DNA of 64,000 nt from CAIWHR01 sp963708855 (GTDB lineage: Bacteria > Pseudomonadota > Gammaproteobacteria > Burkholderiales > Casimicrobiaceae). The notes under the pieces were generated by a model. It was not told where the DNA came from, made no database searches, and saw nothing but the letters and a program-made list of their open reading frames with translations. Of this stretch, positions 8,195 through 17,315 are shown piece by piece. The DNA lies in NCBI GenBank assembly GCA_963708855.1, contig CAVPUM010000001.1, forward strand, positions 186,001 through 250,000, read 5' to 3'. Positions within the stretch are counted from its first letter, which is position 1; each line of letters opens with the position of its first letter. Position numbers and translations under genes: made by a program.

Positions 8195-8917
8195 TCATGC
8201 CCCCAGCGCCGCCTTCTGTCCCGCGATCAGCGCGCGGATGCCGTGTTCGGCCAGCCCGACCAGCGCATCCATCTCGTCGCGCGTGAACGGCGCGCCCTCG
8301 GCCGTGCCCTGCAGCTCGACGAAACCGCCGGCAGCGGTCATCACGACGTTCATGTCGGTGTCGCAGGCCGAGTCCTCGGCGTAGTCGAGATCGAGCATCG
8401 GCGCACCGTCGACCACGCCCACCGATACCGCCGCGACAAATTCCCGCAGCGGTTCGCCGGCGACAAGGCCCCGCTCGCGGCACCACGCGATCGCATCGGC
8501 GAGAGCAACGCAGGCGCCGGTGATCGACGCGCAGCGCGTGCCGCCGTCGGCCTGCAGCACATCGCAGTCGATCCTGATCGTGCGCTCGCCCAGCGCCCCC
8601 AGATCGGCGACCGCGCGCAGGCTGCGCCCGATCAGCCGCTGGATTTCCTGCGTGCGTCCCGATTGCCCGCCGTCGGCGGCCTCGCGCCGGCCGCGGGTGT
8701 TCGTCGCGCGCGGCAGCATGCCGTACTCGGCTGTGAGCCAACCCTGCCCTTTTCCCTTGAGGAACGGCGGCACGCCTTCCTCGACGCTGGCGGTGCACAG
8801 CACCTTGGTGTCGCCGGCCTCGATCAGCACCGATCCTTCGGCGTGCCGGGTGTAGTGGCGGGTGATGCGGAGCGGGCGCAGCTCGTCGGCGCGCCGGCCC
8901 GAAGCGCGGACGGTCAT
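8195..8917 (-). CDS. rph: Ribonuclease PH
   Basis: A 240-residue phosphorolytic exoribonuclease that trims tRNA 3' ends. Diagnostic segments are SGRRADELRPLRITRHYTRH at the N-terminus, AEYGMLPRATNTRGRREA, the phosphate-binding GGTRCASITGA and a C-terminal ACDTDMNVVMT. Length and ends are normal for the family. It heads the run rph-rdgB-hemW. Confidence 0.95.
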   Translation of the reverse strand: MTVRASGRRADELRPLRITRHYTRHAEGSVLIEAGDTKVLCTASVEEGVPPFLKGKGQGWLTAEYGMLPRATNTRGRREAADGGQSGRTQEIQRLIGRSLRAVADLGALGERTIRIDCDVLQADGGTRCASITGACVALADAIAWCRERGLVAGEPLREFVAAVSVGVVDGAPMLDLDYAEDSACDTDMNVVMTAAGGFVELQGTAEGAPFTRDEMDALVGLAEHGIRALIAGQKAALGA

Positions 8918-8959
8918 CGCGTGCTTTCGAGTGGAAAGACCGCGATTATAGTGGCCCGG

Positions 8960-9931
8960 TCAGATCGCGTGCCGCAGACGCCACCAGGCGGCGGTTGCGG
9001 CGAGCCCCTGGTCGAGCGTGAAGGGAAGCGGGCCGATGCGTCGTACGAGGGGCGAGGCGTCGACTTCGAGCGAGGCAACGGTGCGGCGCAGCAGCGCGCG
9101 TCGGCCCGTCGCCCCTGCGGCAAGGGCCAGCAGCGACGGCGGGACCTTCGCCACGCGCGGCGCGACACCGAGCGCAGCGGCGACGCGCCGCACGAGCTCG
9201 GGCGTGGCGACCGCTTCGCCGTCGGACGCGAGCCAGGCGCCCCCGAAAGGATCCGGCGCGTCGACGAGCGCTGTGATCACATGCACGAGGTTGCCGACGT
9301 AGAGCAAATCGCGCCGGTTCGCGACACCGCCGAAGGGCAGCCGCGCCTCGCGCGCAACGGCGTCGAGCAGGGCCAGGAAATTGCCCTTGACGCGCGGCCC
9401 GTAGACGAGCGGGAGCCGCAGCACCACCGCTTCGAGCGGCGTTCCCGCCGCGATCGCCGCCAGTGCGCGCTCGGCCTCCACCTTGCTGCGCGCATAGGCA
9501 TCGTGGGGCGCGAACGCGTCATCGGCCCGGTATGGGCGGCCCGGCGCGGTCGCCTCACCGTGCACCTTGATCGTGCTCGCGAGCACGAACCGCCGCACAC
9601 CCGCCCGCACGGCCGCCGTCGCGAGGCGCTCGGTGGCGACGACGTTGGCGGCATGGTAGAGCGCGGCCGGATCGGGCGCCGTATCGGCGAGCACGTGCGC
9701 CCGGCCCGCGAGATGCACGACCGCTGCAGCGCCGGCGACGAGCGCGTCGAGCGCGGCCTGTGATGCCGTCGCGAGGTCGCCTACCGCGCGATGGTGCGGC
9801 CGCGCGGTCGAGTCGGCAGGAACTCGCCGGACCGCCGCGACGAACGGACGTTCCGTCGCGACGAATTGCGCGACTACGGCGCTGCCGACGAACCCGTCGG
9901 CACCCGTGACGACGACCGGACGCGGCTCCAT
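8960..9931 (-). CDS. NAD-dependent epimerase/dehydratase (UDP-sugar type)
   Basis: Extended SDR of 323 residues with VVTGADGFVGSAV at the N-terminus, HLAGRAHV, and a catalytic-type YARSK (Tyr and Lys spaced by three). Relatives act as UDP-glucose/GlcNAc 4-epimerases or O-antigen dehydratases in surface polysaccharide synthesis. It begins one base after the stop of the glycosyltransferase gene, so the two form an operon. The exact sugar is not readable. Confidence 0.8.
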   Translation of the reverse strand: MEPRPVVVTGADGFVGSAVVAQFVATERPFVAAVRRVPADSTARPHHRAVGDLATASQAALDALVAGAAAVVHLAGRAHVLADTAPDPAALYHAANVVATERLATAAVRAGVRRFVLASTIKVHGEATAPGRPYRADDAFAPHDAYARSKVEAERALAAIAAGTPLEAVVLRLPLVYGPRVKGNFLALLDAVAREARLPFGGVANRRDLLYVGNLVHVITALVDAPDPFGGAWLASDGEAVATPELVRRVAAALGVAPRVAKVPPSLLALAAGATGRRALLRRTVASLEVDASPLVRRIGPLPFTLDQGLAATAAWWRLRHAI

Positions 9932-10855
9932 TCAGACGAACCGCCAGCCGTGCTTGCCGTAGAAACGCAAGGCGCTCTGCACGAACCAGCCGATGTGCTT
10001 CCACCCTTTGCGGGCCGCGCCGCCGCCGTGGTGGACGACGCGAAATGCCGGGAGGTAGACCGTTCTCCCGATCCTGTTCAGCCGCACGCTCCAGTCGTAG
10101 TCCTCGAAGTAGAGGAAGAACTTCGGGTCGAAGCCGCCGGTCGCGTCGATCGCCTTTCTGCGCACCAGCATGCAGCAGCCCGACATCAGCGGCAATCCGG
10201 GCACCGGCTTGTCGCTCGCGGGATCGATGACGTCGCGCAGTTCGTAGCGCTCGAGGCGTCGCCTGAACAGGCGCCGCACGATGCCTGGCGCGAAGCCCCG
10301 CAGCAGGAGATCGAATAGCGCCGGATAACGCCGGCACAGGAAATCGGGCGCTCCGTCGGGCCGCGTCACCGCGGGCGCCATCGCGACGACGTCCGGATTC
10401 GCGTCGAGCCAGCGAATCGCGTTGACGAGCGCATCGCTCGCCAACTCGACGTCGGGATTCAGCACCAGCTGATAATCGCCGCCGGTGCCGTTCAGCATCA
10501 GGTTGTGCGCAACGCCGTAGCCGACGTTCGCATGGCCGTGCAGGAAGTGGAGCTGGACACCCGAATCGGCGAAGCCCTGCCGGGCGAGGCGCATGCCTTC
10601 GTCCGCGATCTCCTGGTCCTCGCTGTTGTCGATCAGGGCCACCGCCACCTGGGTCAGGACGCGATCCTCTCGCGCGATGCCGACCGCGAGCGCAAGGCTG
10701 GCGAGACAGCGCTCGAGCAGCATGGCATCGGGCCGGTAGGTCACGATGCTGACGGTCAGCGATGAAGGGAGCACGAGGGGAAGGCGTTCATGGCACGGGA
10801 AATCGAGGCGCACTGCCTGTGCGCGCATGCCGGCATCCTCGGAGAATCGTGCCAC
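9932..10855 (-). CDS. Glycosyltransferase family 2
   Basis: GT-A fold glycosyltransferase of the rhamnosyl/RfbF-WbbL-like branch: the domain starts SLTVSIVTYRPD, the donor-site acidic motif is LVLNPDVEL, and the acceptor region has PGLPLMSGCCMLVRR and FEDYDWSVRLNR. It likely transfers a nucleotide sugar to a lipid-linked or O-antigen acceptor at the inner membrane. The first 35 or so residues do not resemble the family, so the true start may lie downstream of 10855. It precedes an epimerase gene with no gap. Confidence 0.8.
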   Translation of the reverse strand: MARFSEDAGMRAQAVRLDFPCHERLPLVLPSSLTVSIVTYRPDAMLLERCLASLALAVGIAREDRVLTQVAVALIDNSEDQEIADEGMRLARQGFADSGVQLHFLHGHANVGYGVAHNLMLNGTGGDYQLVLNPDVELASDALVNAIRWLDANPDVVAMAPAVTRPDGAPDFLCRRYPALFDLLLRGFAPGIVRRLFRRRLERYELRDVIDPASDKPVPGLPLMSGCCMLVRRKAIDATGGFDPKFFLYFEDYDWSVRLNRIGRTVYLPAFRVVHHGGGAARKGWKHIGWFVQSALRFYGKHGWRFV

Positions 10856-11026
10856 CGCGTCAATTGCCTATGCGGCAAACTGACCTTGCCGACAGCGTCG
10901 GAAGTTTCGAACTGCGTTTCGAAAGATGACTGGAAACGACCCTCTGCCGTCATTGAATTTCCCCGCCGACAAACGACCGGTTCCAACCGCTAAGGTGAAA
11001 TACATCGGCTCGTTCTTGAACTGATC

Positions 11027-12124
11027 CTACATGACGAACGCGCTGACTATGGCGAAGTAGGTTAGCAAAGACAGCAGATCCTGAATGATGGTAGCCAAAG
11101 GGCCGCTGCCATAGGCAGGGTCGCTGCCTAGACGGTCAAGCAACCAAGGCAGAAACAGACCGATTGTGGTTGCAATTCCCCCGGCGACAACGAGAGCGCT
11201 CGCTACGGCAAGCGCAAGATTGAGGTCGCCAAAAACGAGCCACACGCCAGGAAACGTCAGAGCGCCCAATACAAGACCAATCAGAATACCTGTTCGGACT
11301 TCCCCGCCGACCAGAAATCCAAGCCCCGCATGGCTCAGGGAGAGGCCACGCACTGCTACTGCTTCGGCTTGGGTACCGATGGCATCAGCGAGATAGACCA
11401 ATCCTGGCACGAAGAAGGCTATCGATGGTTTCAAAGATAGAGCCGTTTCAAACCGTGCCATGATGAACGTTGCCAGTCCGCTACCAAGAAGCCCGAACAA
11501 TAGCCAAGGCAGCCTGTAACGGAGTCGAACCACGGCCGACGATTCGATAGCCTCGCGGGCGCGATTCTCCTCCCAAGAAATCCCTGCAAAGCGGTGGATG
11601 TCTTTTTCATGTTCGCGTCTCAGAATGTGCAACAGCGCCACTGAGGGTACGATACCCAGAAGTCGATCGTTGGCGTCTATGACCGGTATGGCATTAAGCG
11701 AGTGATGCAATGCGAGCGACGCCATACGCTCTTGGTCAGTGGTCGCGTGGACCTTTGGAAAGCTGTCATGGACCACGCTACCCATCTCTGTCTCACGCGG
11801 CAGGGCGAAAAGGCTTGTAAGCGGCGTAATGCCGATCAGGTGCTCCTCGGCATCAAGAACACAGACGATATCGAGGCAGTCATATTTGTGCGACATCAGG
11901 TCGGCAATCACCGCGCCTACGGTCTGGTCAGCCCTTGCGCGTGGAATGCTCGCCAGCAAATAGTGGCCGGCCGTTTCATCATGCCTGGAGGTGCCTTTCC
12001 CATCGCCGTGGGGTTTGTCGGCGCGGTGACGCGGTTTTGAGGCCACAGGCAGCGAAGCACGGTGCCGAGGCAAGTGTGGAATGTCCGCACTGCCAACTAC
12101 GTTTGGATGTTTGGAATCCACCAT
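11027..12124 (-). CDS. MgtE-like divalent cation transporter lacking the N domain
   Basis: The protein has two CBS motifs (about residues 65-185; CVLDAEEHLIGI and PVIDANDRLLGI) followed by about five membrane helices (about 205-363) with the MgtE pore signature LVYLADAIGTQAEAVAVRG. MgtE proteins are Mg2+ channels gated by the cytosolic N and CBS domains. Here the usual helical MgtE N domain is replaced by about 60 polar residues rich in His and Arg, so gating may differ. No partner gene is adjacent; codon use is less GC-rich than in the flanking genes. Confidence 0.8.
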   Translation of the reverse strand: MVDSKHPNVVGSADIPHLPRHRASLPVASKPRHRADKPHGDGKGTSRHDETAGHYLLASIPRARADQTVGAVIADLMSHKYDCLDIVCVLDAEEHLIGITPLTSLFALPRETEMGSVVHDSFPKVHATTDQERMASLALHHSLNAIPVIDANDRLLGIVPSVALLHILRREHEKDIHRFAGISWEENRAREAIESSAVVRLRYRLPWLLFGLLGSGLATFIMARFETALSLKPSIAFFVPGLVYLADAIGTQAEAVAVRGLSLSHAGLGFLVGGEVRTGILIGLVLGALTFPGVWLVFGDLNLALAVASALVVAGGIATTIGLFLPWLLDRLGSDPAYGSGPLATIIQDLLSLLTYFAIVSAFVM

Positions 12125-12551
12125 TCATGCCCCCTTATTGCTCCACACGCGTCGGCCTCGTCGAACGATGATGACCGAGGCTGCGATCATGGTGCCATTC
12201 GCCGGCTCGCTGTGGGCAACAATTATCTTTAGTGTAGCTATAACGCGATTTCCCCCGCCATGTCCTGGTGTAGAAGGGTGGCAATGGGGGAAACGCCAGC
12301 CATTCGTTGGTGCGATTCTTTGTGATCCGGACGGCTGTTCATGGCCGGACTGAGACAGTGAAGCGCCGATAGGACCCGACCCCGCCTGCGAGATCAAGCC
12401 TAAGGTAGGACGCCTCAACCACACCCAAGGTGCACGATAATTTCCGCGGGCAAGCCAGGCCACGCGCGACCAGTCGAACGTAGAATGATGCCTGCCGGAT
12501 TTTCGGGCCCCGCGTCCGCCCCCGGCAATCTTTACACGGGAGACCACGACG
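12125..12551. other. Intergenic region without recognisable gene
   Basis: About 430 bases between the divergent MgtE-like and dehydrogenase genes. Open frames here are short and show no domain, signal or ribosome site. Base composition is lower in GC over the first 150 bases. The region presumably contains the promoters of both flanking genes, but I could not pick convincing -35/-10 pairs. Confidence 0.4.
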
Positions 12552-13613
12552 ATGGCAGAAAGGCGTTTTGCCGCAGCCGCGCTCAATGCGTTCGCGACCT
12601 CGCTCGTGGAGCGCGCAGGCGTGCGGCGCGACATGGCGATCGACGTCGCCGACGTGCTCGTCACCGGCGACCTGCTCGGCCACACGACGCACGGGCTCGC
12701 GCTGCTCGCGCCTTATCTCGGCGAAATCGAGCGGGGAACGATGACCAGATCCGGAGAGCCCGAGATCGTCAACGAGCGGCCCGCGGTGCAGACGTGGGAC
12801 GGCCGGCGGTTGCCCGGGCCCTGGCTCACGCTGCGCGCGCTGGATGTCGCGGCGAGGATGGCGGCCGACAACGGTACCGGCACCGTCGTCATCCGCCGCT
12901 CGCATCACATCGCGTGCCTCGCGGTCTACCTGCTCCGGGCCACCGAACGCGGGCTCGTCGCCATCGTCGAGAGCTCCGATCCGATCGTCGCCGCGGTCGT
13001 CCCGCACGGCGGCACCACGCCGGTCCTCACGCCGAACCCGATCGCGGCCGGATTGCCGACCTCCGGCGACCCGATCCTGATCGACACGTCGAGCTCGATC
13101 ACGAGCATGGGGTTCGCGCGACAGGAGATGCAGGCCGGCAGGAAGCTGCCCGGCGCCTGGGTCATCGACCACGCCGGCAATGCTACCGACGACCCCAACG
13201 CTTTGCACGCCGAGCCCAAGGGCGCACTCCTGCCGCTGGGCGGGCTCGACGCGGGATACAAGGGGTTCGGCCTCGGGCTCCTGGTCGAGGCGATGACCGC
13301 CGGCCTGTCGGGCCACGGCCGCGCCGATCCACCCGAAGGCTGGGGCGGAACCGTCTTCGTCCAGGTGTTCGATCCTGAGGCCTTCGGCGGGATCAAAGCG
13401 TTCAAGCGGCAGATGGACCATGTGGCGGCCGCCTGCCGTGACGCGAAGCCGCGCCCGGGCGTGTCGCGCGTGCGCTTGCCCGGTGAGGCCGGAATGAGAC
13501 GGCTGCGCGAGCAGCGCGAGCGCGGCATCGCCCTGTATCCGACCATCATGCCCGCGCTCGTGCCCTGGGCGGAAAAGCTTGGCGTCGACGTGCCCGAGTC
13601 GACCCCTTCGTAA
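12552..13613 (+). CDS. Ldh-family (malate/L-lactate/ureidoglycolate-type) dehydrogenase
   Basis: NAD(P)-dependent oxidoreductase of the Ldh2/MDH2 family, 353 residues. It shows the characteristic N-terminus (GDLLGHTTHGLALLAPYL), the SHHIACLAVYL segment carrying the family histidine, VLTPNPIAAGLPT, and GYKGFGLGLLVEAMTAGLSGHG near the C-terminus. Members reduce 2-oxoacids such as malate, lactate, 2,3-diketogulonate or ureidoglycolate; the substrate here is open. It stands alone upstream of the sensor kinase gene. Confidence 0.82.
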   Translation: MAERRFAAAALNAFATSLVERAGVRRDMAIDVADVLVTGDLLGHTTHGLALLAPYLGEIERGTMTRSGEPEIVNERPAVQTWDGRRLPGPWLTLRALDVAARMAADNGTGTVVIRRSHHIACLAVYLLRATERGLVAIVESSDPIVAAVVPHGGTTPVLTPNPIAAGLPTSGDPILIDTSSSITSMGFARQEMQAGRKLPGAWVIDHAGNATDDPNALHAEPKGALLPLGGLDAGYKGFGLGLLVEAMTAGLSGHGRADPPEGWGGTVFVQVFDPEAFGGIKAFKRQMDHVAAACRDAKPRPGVSRVRLPGEAGMRRLREQRERGIALYPTIMPALVPWAEKLGVDVPESTPS

Positions 13614-13695
13614 GATACTTTCGAGCCGCCGCAGGTCGTCGCTTGACCCTCGCGGGGCAAGGTTGTAGCGTCGATCCGTCCGTCTCGGAATTCCG

Positions 13696-16065
13696 ATGAA
13701 GGAAACCAGGATGCCGCGCAACAATGGCAACAACAGCGTCCGCGAGCTCGAAGCGCGCCTGGCGGAGGCAATGGCGCAGCAGGCTGCCACGAGCGAGATC
13801 CTGCGCGTGATCAGCCGGTCGCCGATGGACGTGCAGCCGGTATTCGACACCATCGTGGCGGCTGCAATGAAACTTTGCCACGCTTCTTCAGCCAACTTCT
13901 TTACGTTCGACGGCGAGCTGATCCATCTGGCGGCGCTCGTGAACGCGACTCCGGAAGGGACTGAGGTGATCCGCCGCCTCTGGCCGAGACCGCCCGGCCG
14001 CGGCATGGCAGCTGCGCGGGCGGTCCTGACGTGCAGCGCTGTCGCGATCCCGGACGTGCTTGAGGACCCTGATTTTCCCGTGGGCGCTTCGGTAGCCGCC
14101 GCAAACTTTCGCGGCGTGCTGGCAGTACCTCTCGTCCGCGACGGCCGTCCGATTGGCGCCATTGCCGTCGGCCGGCCCGAGCCGGGTCCATTCCCGGACG
14201 AGCAGATTGCGCTACTCCAGACTTTCGCGAATCAGGCCGTGATCGCGATCGAGAACGTGCGCCTGTTCAACGAAACGAAGGAGGCACTCGAGCGACAAAC
14301 GGCGACCAGCGAGGTTCTGCAGGTGATCAGCAGCTCGCCGACGGACGTGCAGCCGGTCTTCGACACCATCGCGGAGCGGGCGGCGCGACTTTGCGACGCC
14401 AGGTACGGACTCGTATTTACATTCGATGGCGAGTGGATTCACCTGGGCAGCGCCTTCGGGATGAATCAGGAAGGCGTCGATGCCCTGCGACGGCAATGCC
14501 CGTTGCATCCCTCGGGCCGCACAGTTGTCGGGCGGATCGTCAGCGGAGGTATCGTGGTGCACGTTCCCGACGTGCTTGCCGACCCGGAATACGTGCTGCG
14601 GGAAACCGCCGAGCTGGCCGCTTTTCGCGGCTGCCTGGGAGTACCCATGCTGCGCGAGGGTCAGATCATCGGTGCGATCACGGTCACGCGCGCCGACGTT
14701 GGACGCTTCACCGACAAGCAGGTGGAGTTGCTTGAGACCTTCGCCAGCCAGGCAGTGATCGCGATCGAGAACGTGCGACTGTTCAAGGTGCTGGATGCGC
14801 GTACCGAGGCACTCACTCGCTCCGTGGGACAGCTCACGGCGTTGGGCGAGGTCGGGCAGGCGGTCAGTTCGACGCTGGACCTCGAGATCGTGCTCAAGAC
14901 GATCGTCTCCCGGGCAGTGCAGATCACGGGGCTCGACGGCGGGTCGATCTACGAATACGACGAGCGTGCCGAGGAGTTCCGGCTGCAGGCAGCCGAGAAC
15001 ATGCCGCAAGACATCACCGAGAGCATTCGCAAAGCTCCCACCCGCAAAGGGGATGGCGCGCTTGGACGCACTGCCATCACGCTCGAGCCGACCCAGGTCC
15101 CCGATACGCTCGATGACAGCTACCAAAGCGTTCGCAAGGAGCTGCTCCTCCGCGCCGGATATCGCGCACTCCTCGCGGTCCCGTTGCTGTACGAGGACCA
15201 ATTGCTCGGCGGACTGCTGGTCAACCGCAACGCGCCGGGGCCTTTTCCGCCGGAAATCGTCGACCTGCTCAAGACCTTCGCCACTCAGTCGGCGCTCGCG
15301 ATCCAGAATGCGCGGCTGTTCCGCGAGATCGAGGCGAAAGGCCGACAGCTCGAAGCCGCGAGCCGGCACAAGTCGGACTTCCTCGCCAGCATGAGCCACG
15401 AACTGAGGACTCCGCTCAACGCGATCCTGGGGTTCAACGAGATGATTCTCGGCGAGATCTACGGCGAAGTGCCCCCCGGCCTGAAGGAGCCGCTCGAGGA
15501 CATCCAGACCAGCGGGAAGCATCTTCTGCGTCTCATCAACAATGTGCTGGACCTCGCCAAGATCGAGGCCGGGCGCATGGAGCTGTCCCTCGCCGACTAC
15601 TCGGTGCATGACACGGTGGAGAGCGTACGCGCCACGCTGCATCCCCTGGCGGCGGACAAGGGGCTGGACTTCGTCGCCACGGTACCGGCCGACATTCCGC
15701 TTGCCTACGGCGATTTCGGGCGCATCACGCAGTGCCTCATGAACCTCGCCGGCAATTCACTCAAGTTCACCAAGGCGGGAAAGGTCGAGATCTCGGTCGA
15801 GACGAGGAACGAGCTGCTGGTCTACAAGGTGGCGGACACCGGAATCGGCATTCCGCCGGACAAGCTCGAGACCGTGTTCGCCGAGTTCAAGCAGACCGAC
15901 GCCACCATCGCCAGTGAATACGGTGGCACCGGCCTGGGCCTGTCCATCAGCAAGAAGTTCGTCGAAATGCACGGCGGACGGATCTGGGTGGAGAGCGAAC
16001 TCGGCCGCGGTTCGACCTTCATATTCGAGATTCCGCTGCGCGTGAGCGCTGGAGCCTCCACATGA
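13696..16065 (+). CDS. Sensor histidine kinase with three GAF domains
   Basis: A 789-residue soluble kinase. Three GAF domains occupy about 33-190, 205-363 and 378-543; the first two are recent duplicates (SEILRVISRSPMDVQPVFDT versus SEVLQVISSSPTDVQPVFDT). The HisKA domain follows with phosphoacceptor His568 in SMSHELRTPLN, then the HATPase with NLAGNSLKFT, DTGIGIPPD and GGTGLGLSIS. No membrane segment is visible, so it senses a cytosolic ligand or redox/light signal through GAF domains. Its stop overlaps the start of the receiver gene (ATGA), showing the pair is co-expressed. Confidence 0.9.
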   Translation: MKETRMPRNNGNNSVRELEARLAEAMAQQAATSEILRVISRSPMDVQPVFDTIVAAAMKLCHASSANFFTFDGELIHLAALVNATPEGTEVIRRLWPRPPGRGMAAARAVLTCSAVAIPDVLEDPDFPVGASVAAANFRGVLAVPLVRDGRPIGAIAVGRPEPGPFPDEQIALLQTFANQAVIAIENVRLFNETKEALERQTATSEVLQVISSSPTDVQPVFDTIAERAARLCDARYGLVFTFDGEWIHLGSAFGMNQEGVDALRRQCPLHPSGRTVVGRIVSGGIVVHVPDVLADPEYVLRETAELAAFRGCLGVPMLREGQIIGAITVTRADVGRFTDKQVELLETFASQAVIAIENVRLFKVLDARTEALTRSVGQLTALGEVGQAVSSTLDLEIVLKTIVSRAVQITGLDGGSIYEYDERAEEFRLQAAENMPQDITESIRKAPTRKGDGALGRTAITLEPTQVPDTLDDSYQSVRKELLLRAGYRALLAVPLLYEDQLLGGLLVNRNAPGPFPPEIVDLLKTFATQSALAIQNARLFREIEAKGRQLEAASRHKSDFLASMSHELRTPLNAILGFNEMILGEIYGEVPPGLKEPLEDIQTSGKHLLRLINNVLDLAKIEAGRMELSLADYSVHDTVESVRATLHPLAADKGLDFVATVPADIPLAYGDFGRITQCLMNLAGNSLKFTKAGKVEISVETRNELLVYKVADTGIGIPPDKLETVFAEFKQTDATIASEYGGTGLGLSISKKFVEMHGGRIWVESELGRGSTFIFEIPLRVSAGAST

Positions 16066-16436
16066 GCGCTCGAACCATCCTCTACGTCGAGGACAACGAG
16101 ATGAACCGCAAGATCGTGCGCGCCCTGCTCAAGGGCACGCCGTACCAGCTGATCGAGGCACATGACGGCGAGGCGGGCGTCGCGATGGCGCTGGAAAGGC
16201 TTCCCGACCTGATCCTCATGGACATCCAGTTGCCGAAGATTTCCGGCATGGAGGCCATGCGGCGGCTTCGCGCCGAAAGCGCAACCGCGAATACTCCCAT
16301 CATCGCCATAACCTCCTTCGCACTGAGCGGGGACGAGCAGAAGGCGAAGGATGCGGGGGCGACCGCGTACCTCGCAAAACCTTACAGTCCCTTCGACCTG
16401 CTGAATCTCATTCGCAAGTTGTTACCCGAAGGATGA
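16062..16436 (+). CDS. Single-domain response regulator (CheY/DivK-like)
   Basis: A receiver domain of 124 residues with the acidic pair Glu10-Asp11, phosphoacceptor Asp54 (LILMDIQLPKISG), and Lys106 (AYLAKPYS). There is no output domain, as in DivK-type relay proteins. It overlaps the kinase gene by four bases and is surely its partner. Its 3' end overlaps the end of prmC on the other strand by 15 bases. Confidence 0.92.
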   Translation: MSARTILYVEDNEMNRKIVRALLKGTPYQLIEAHDGEAGVAMALERLPDLILMDIQLPKISGMEAMRRLRAESATANTPIIAITSFALSGDEQKAKDAGATAYLAKPYSPFDLLNLIRKLLPEG

Positions 16437-17315
16437 GTCGATTGCCGGGCTCGCCCGCGCATCGCGTGGCCGCTCTTCCGCGGCAAGACGTCCGGCAACG
16501 ACACGCGGAACGCCGGCGAGGTCGCGCGCTGCGACGATTTCCGCAAAGCCCGCCGCCGTGAACTGCGCCCGCACCGTTTCCGCCTGGTCGTAACCGTGCT
16601 CGATGACGAGCGTGGCGCGTGGGGCGAGGCGTTCGCGCGCGCCGGCGACGATGCGCATGATCGCGGCGGTGCCGTCGCCGCCGGGCGTGAGCGAGCGACC
16701 AGGCTCGAACCGGACATCGCCTTCGCGCAGATGCGGATCATCGGCGGCGACGTAGGGCGGGTTGCTGGCGATGAGGTCAAACAAGCCGCCCTGCCATGCA
16801 GCCGCGACGCCGTCGTACCAGTCCGATTGCGCGAATTCGACATTGGCAATGCCGAGCCGCCGCGCGTTGTCGCGCGCGACCTCGAGCGCGTCGGCCGAAA
16901 CATCGGTCGCCAGGATCATCGCCCGCGGCCTTTCGTGCGCGATGGCGAGCGCGATCGCGCCCGACCCGGTGCCCAGATCGAGCACGCGCAGGTCCCGGTC
17001 CTTCGGCAGCCGCGCGAGGGCGAGCTCGACCAGCGTCTCTGTTTCGGGGCGCGGAATGAGCACCGCGGGCGACACCTGCAGCGCGAGCCCCCAGAATTCG
17101 CGCGTGCCGGTGAGATACGCGACGGGCTCGCCGTCGCGGCGGCGGCGCGCGAGCGCAAAAAACGCGTCCGCCTGCGGGCGCGGCAGCGCATCGTCGCCAT
17201 GCGCGACCAGCCACGCCCGGCCACGGCCGAGCACGTGCGCCAGCAGCACCTGCGCGTCGAGCGGGACGAGGCCGGATTGCGCGAGCACGCCTCGAACCGT
17301 AACGTCGCCGCTCAT
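16422..17315 (-). CDS. prmC: Release factor glutamine methyltransferase
   Basis: PrmC/HemK of 297 residues: an N-terminal helical domain followed by a Rossmann methyltransferase with VLDLGTGSGAIALA, the IPRPETETLVE signature and the glutamine-binding NPPY motif (ASNPPYV). It methylates the GGQ glutamine of release factors RF1 and RF2. It belongs to the hemA-prfA-(GNAT)-prmC run; its ATG overlaps the GNAT stop. The C-terminal twenty residues beyond the fold are variable. Confidence 0.92.
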   Translation of the reverse strand: MSGDVTVRGVLAQSGLVPLDAQVLLAHVLGRGRAWLVAHGDDALPRPQADAFFALARRRRDGEPVAYLTGTREFWGLALQVSPAVLIPRPETETLVELALARLPKDRDLRVLDLGTGSGAIALAIAHERPRAMILATDVSADALEVARDNARRLGIANVEFAQSDWYDGVAAAWQGGLFDLIASNPPYVAADDPHLREGDVRFEPGRSLTPGGDGTAAIMRIVAGARERLAPRATLVIEHGYDQAETVRAQFTAAGFAEIVAARDLAGVPRVVAGRLAAEERPRDARASPAIDSSFG

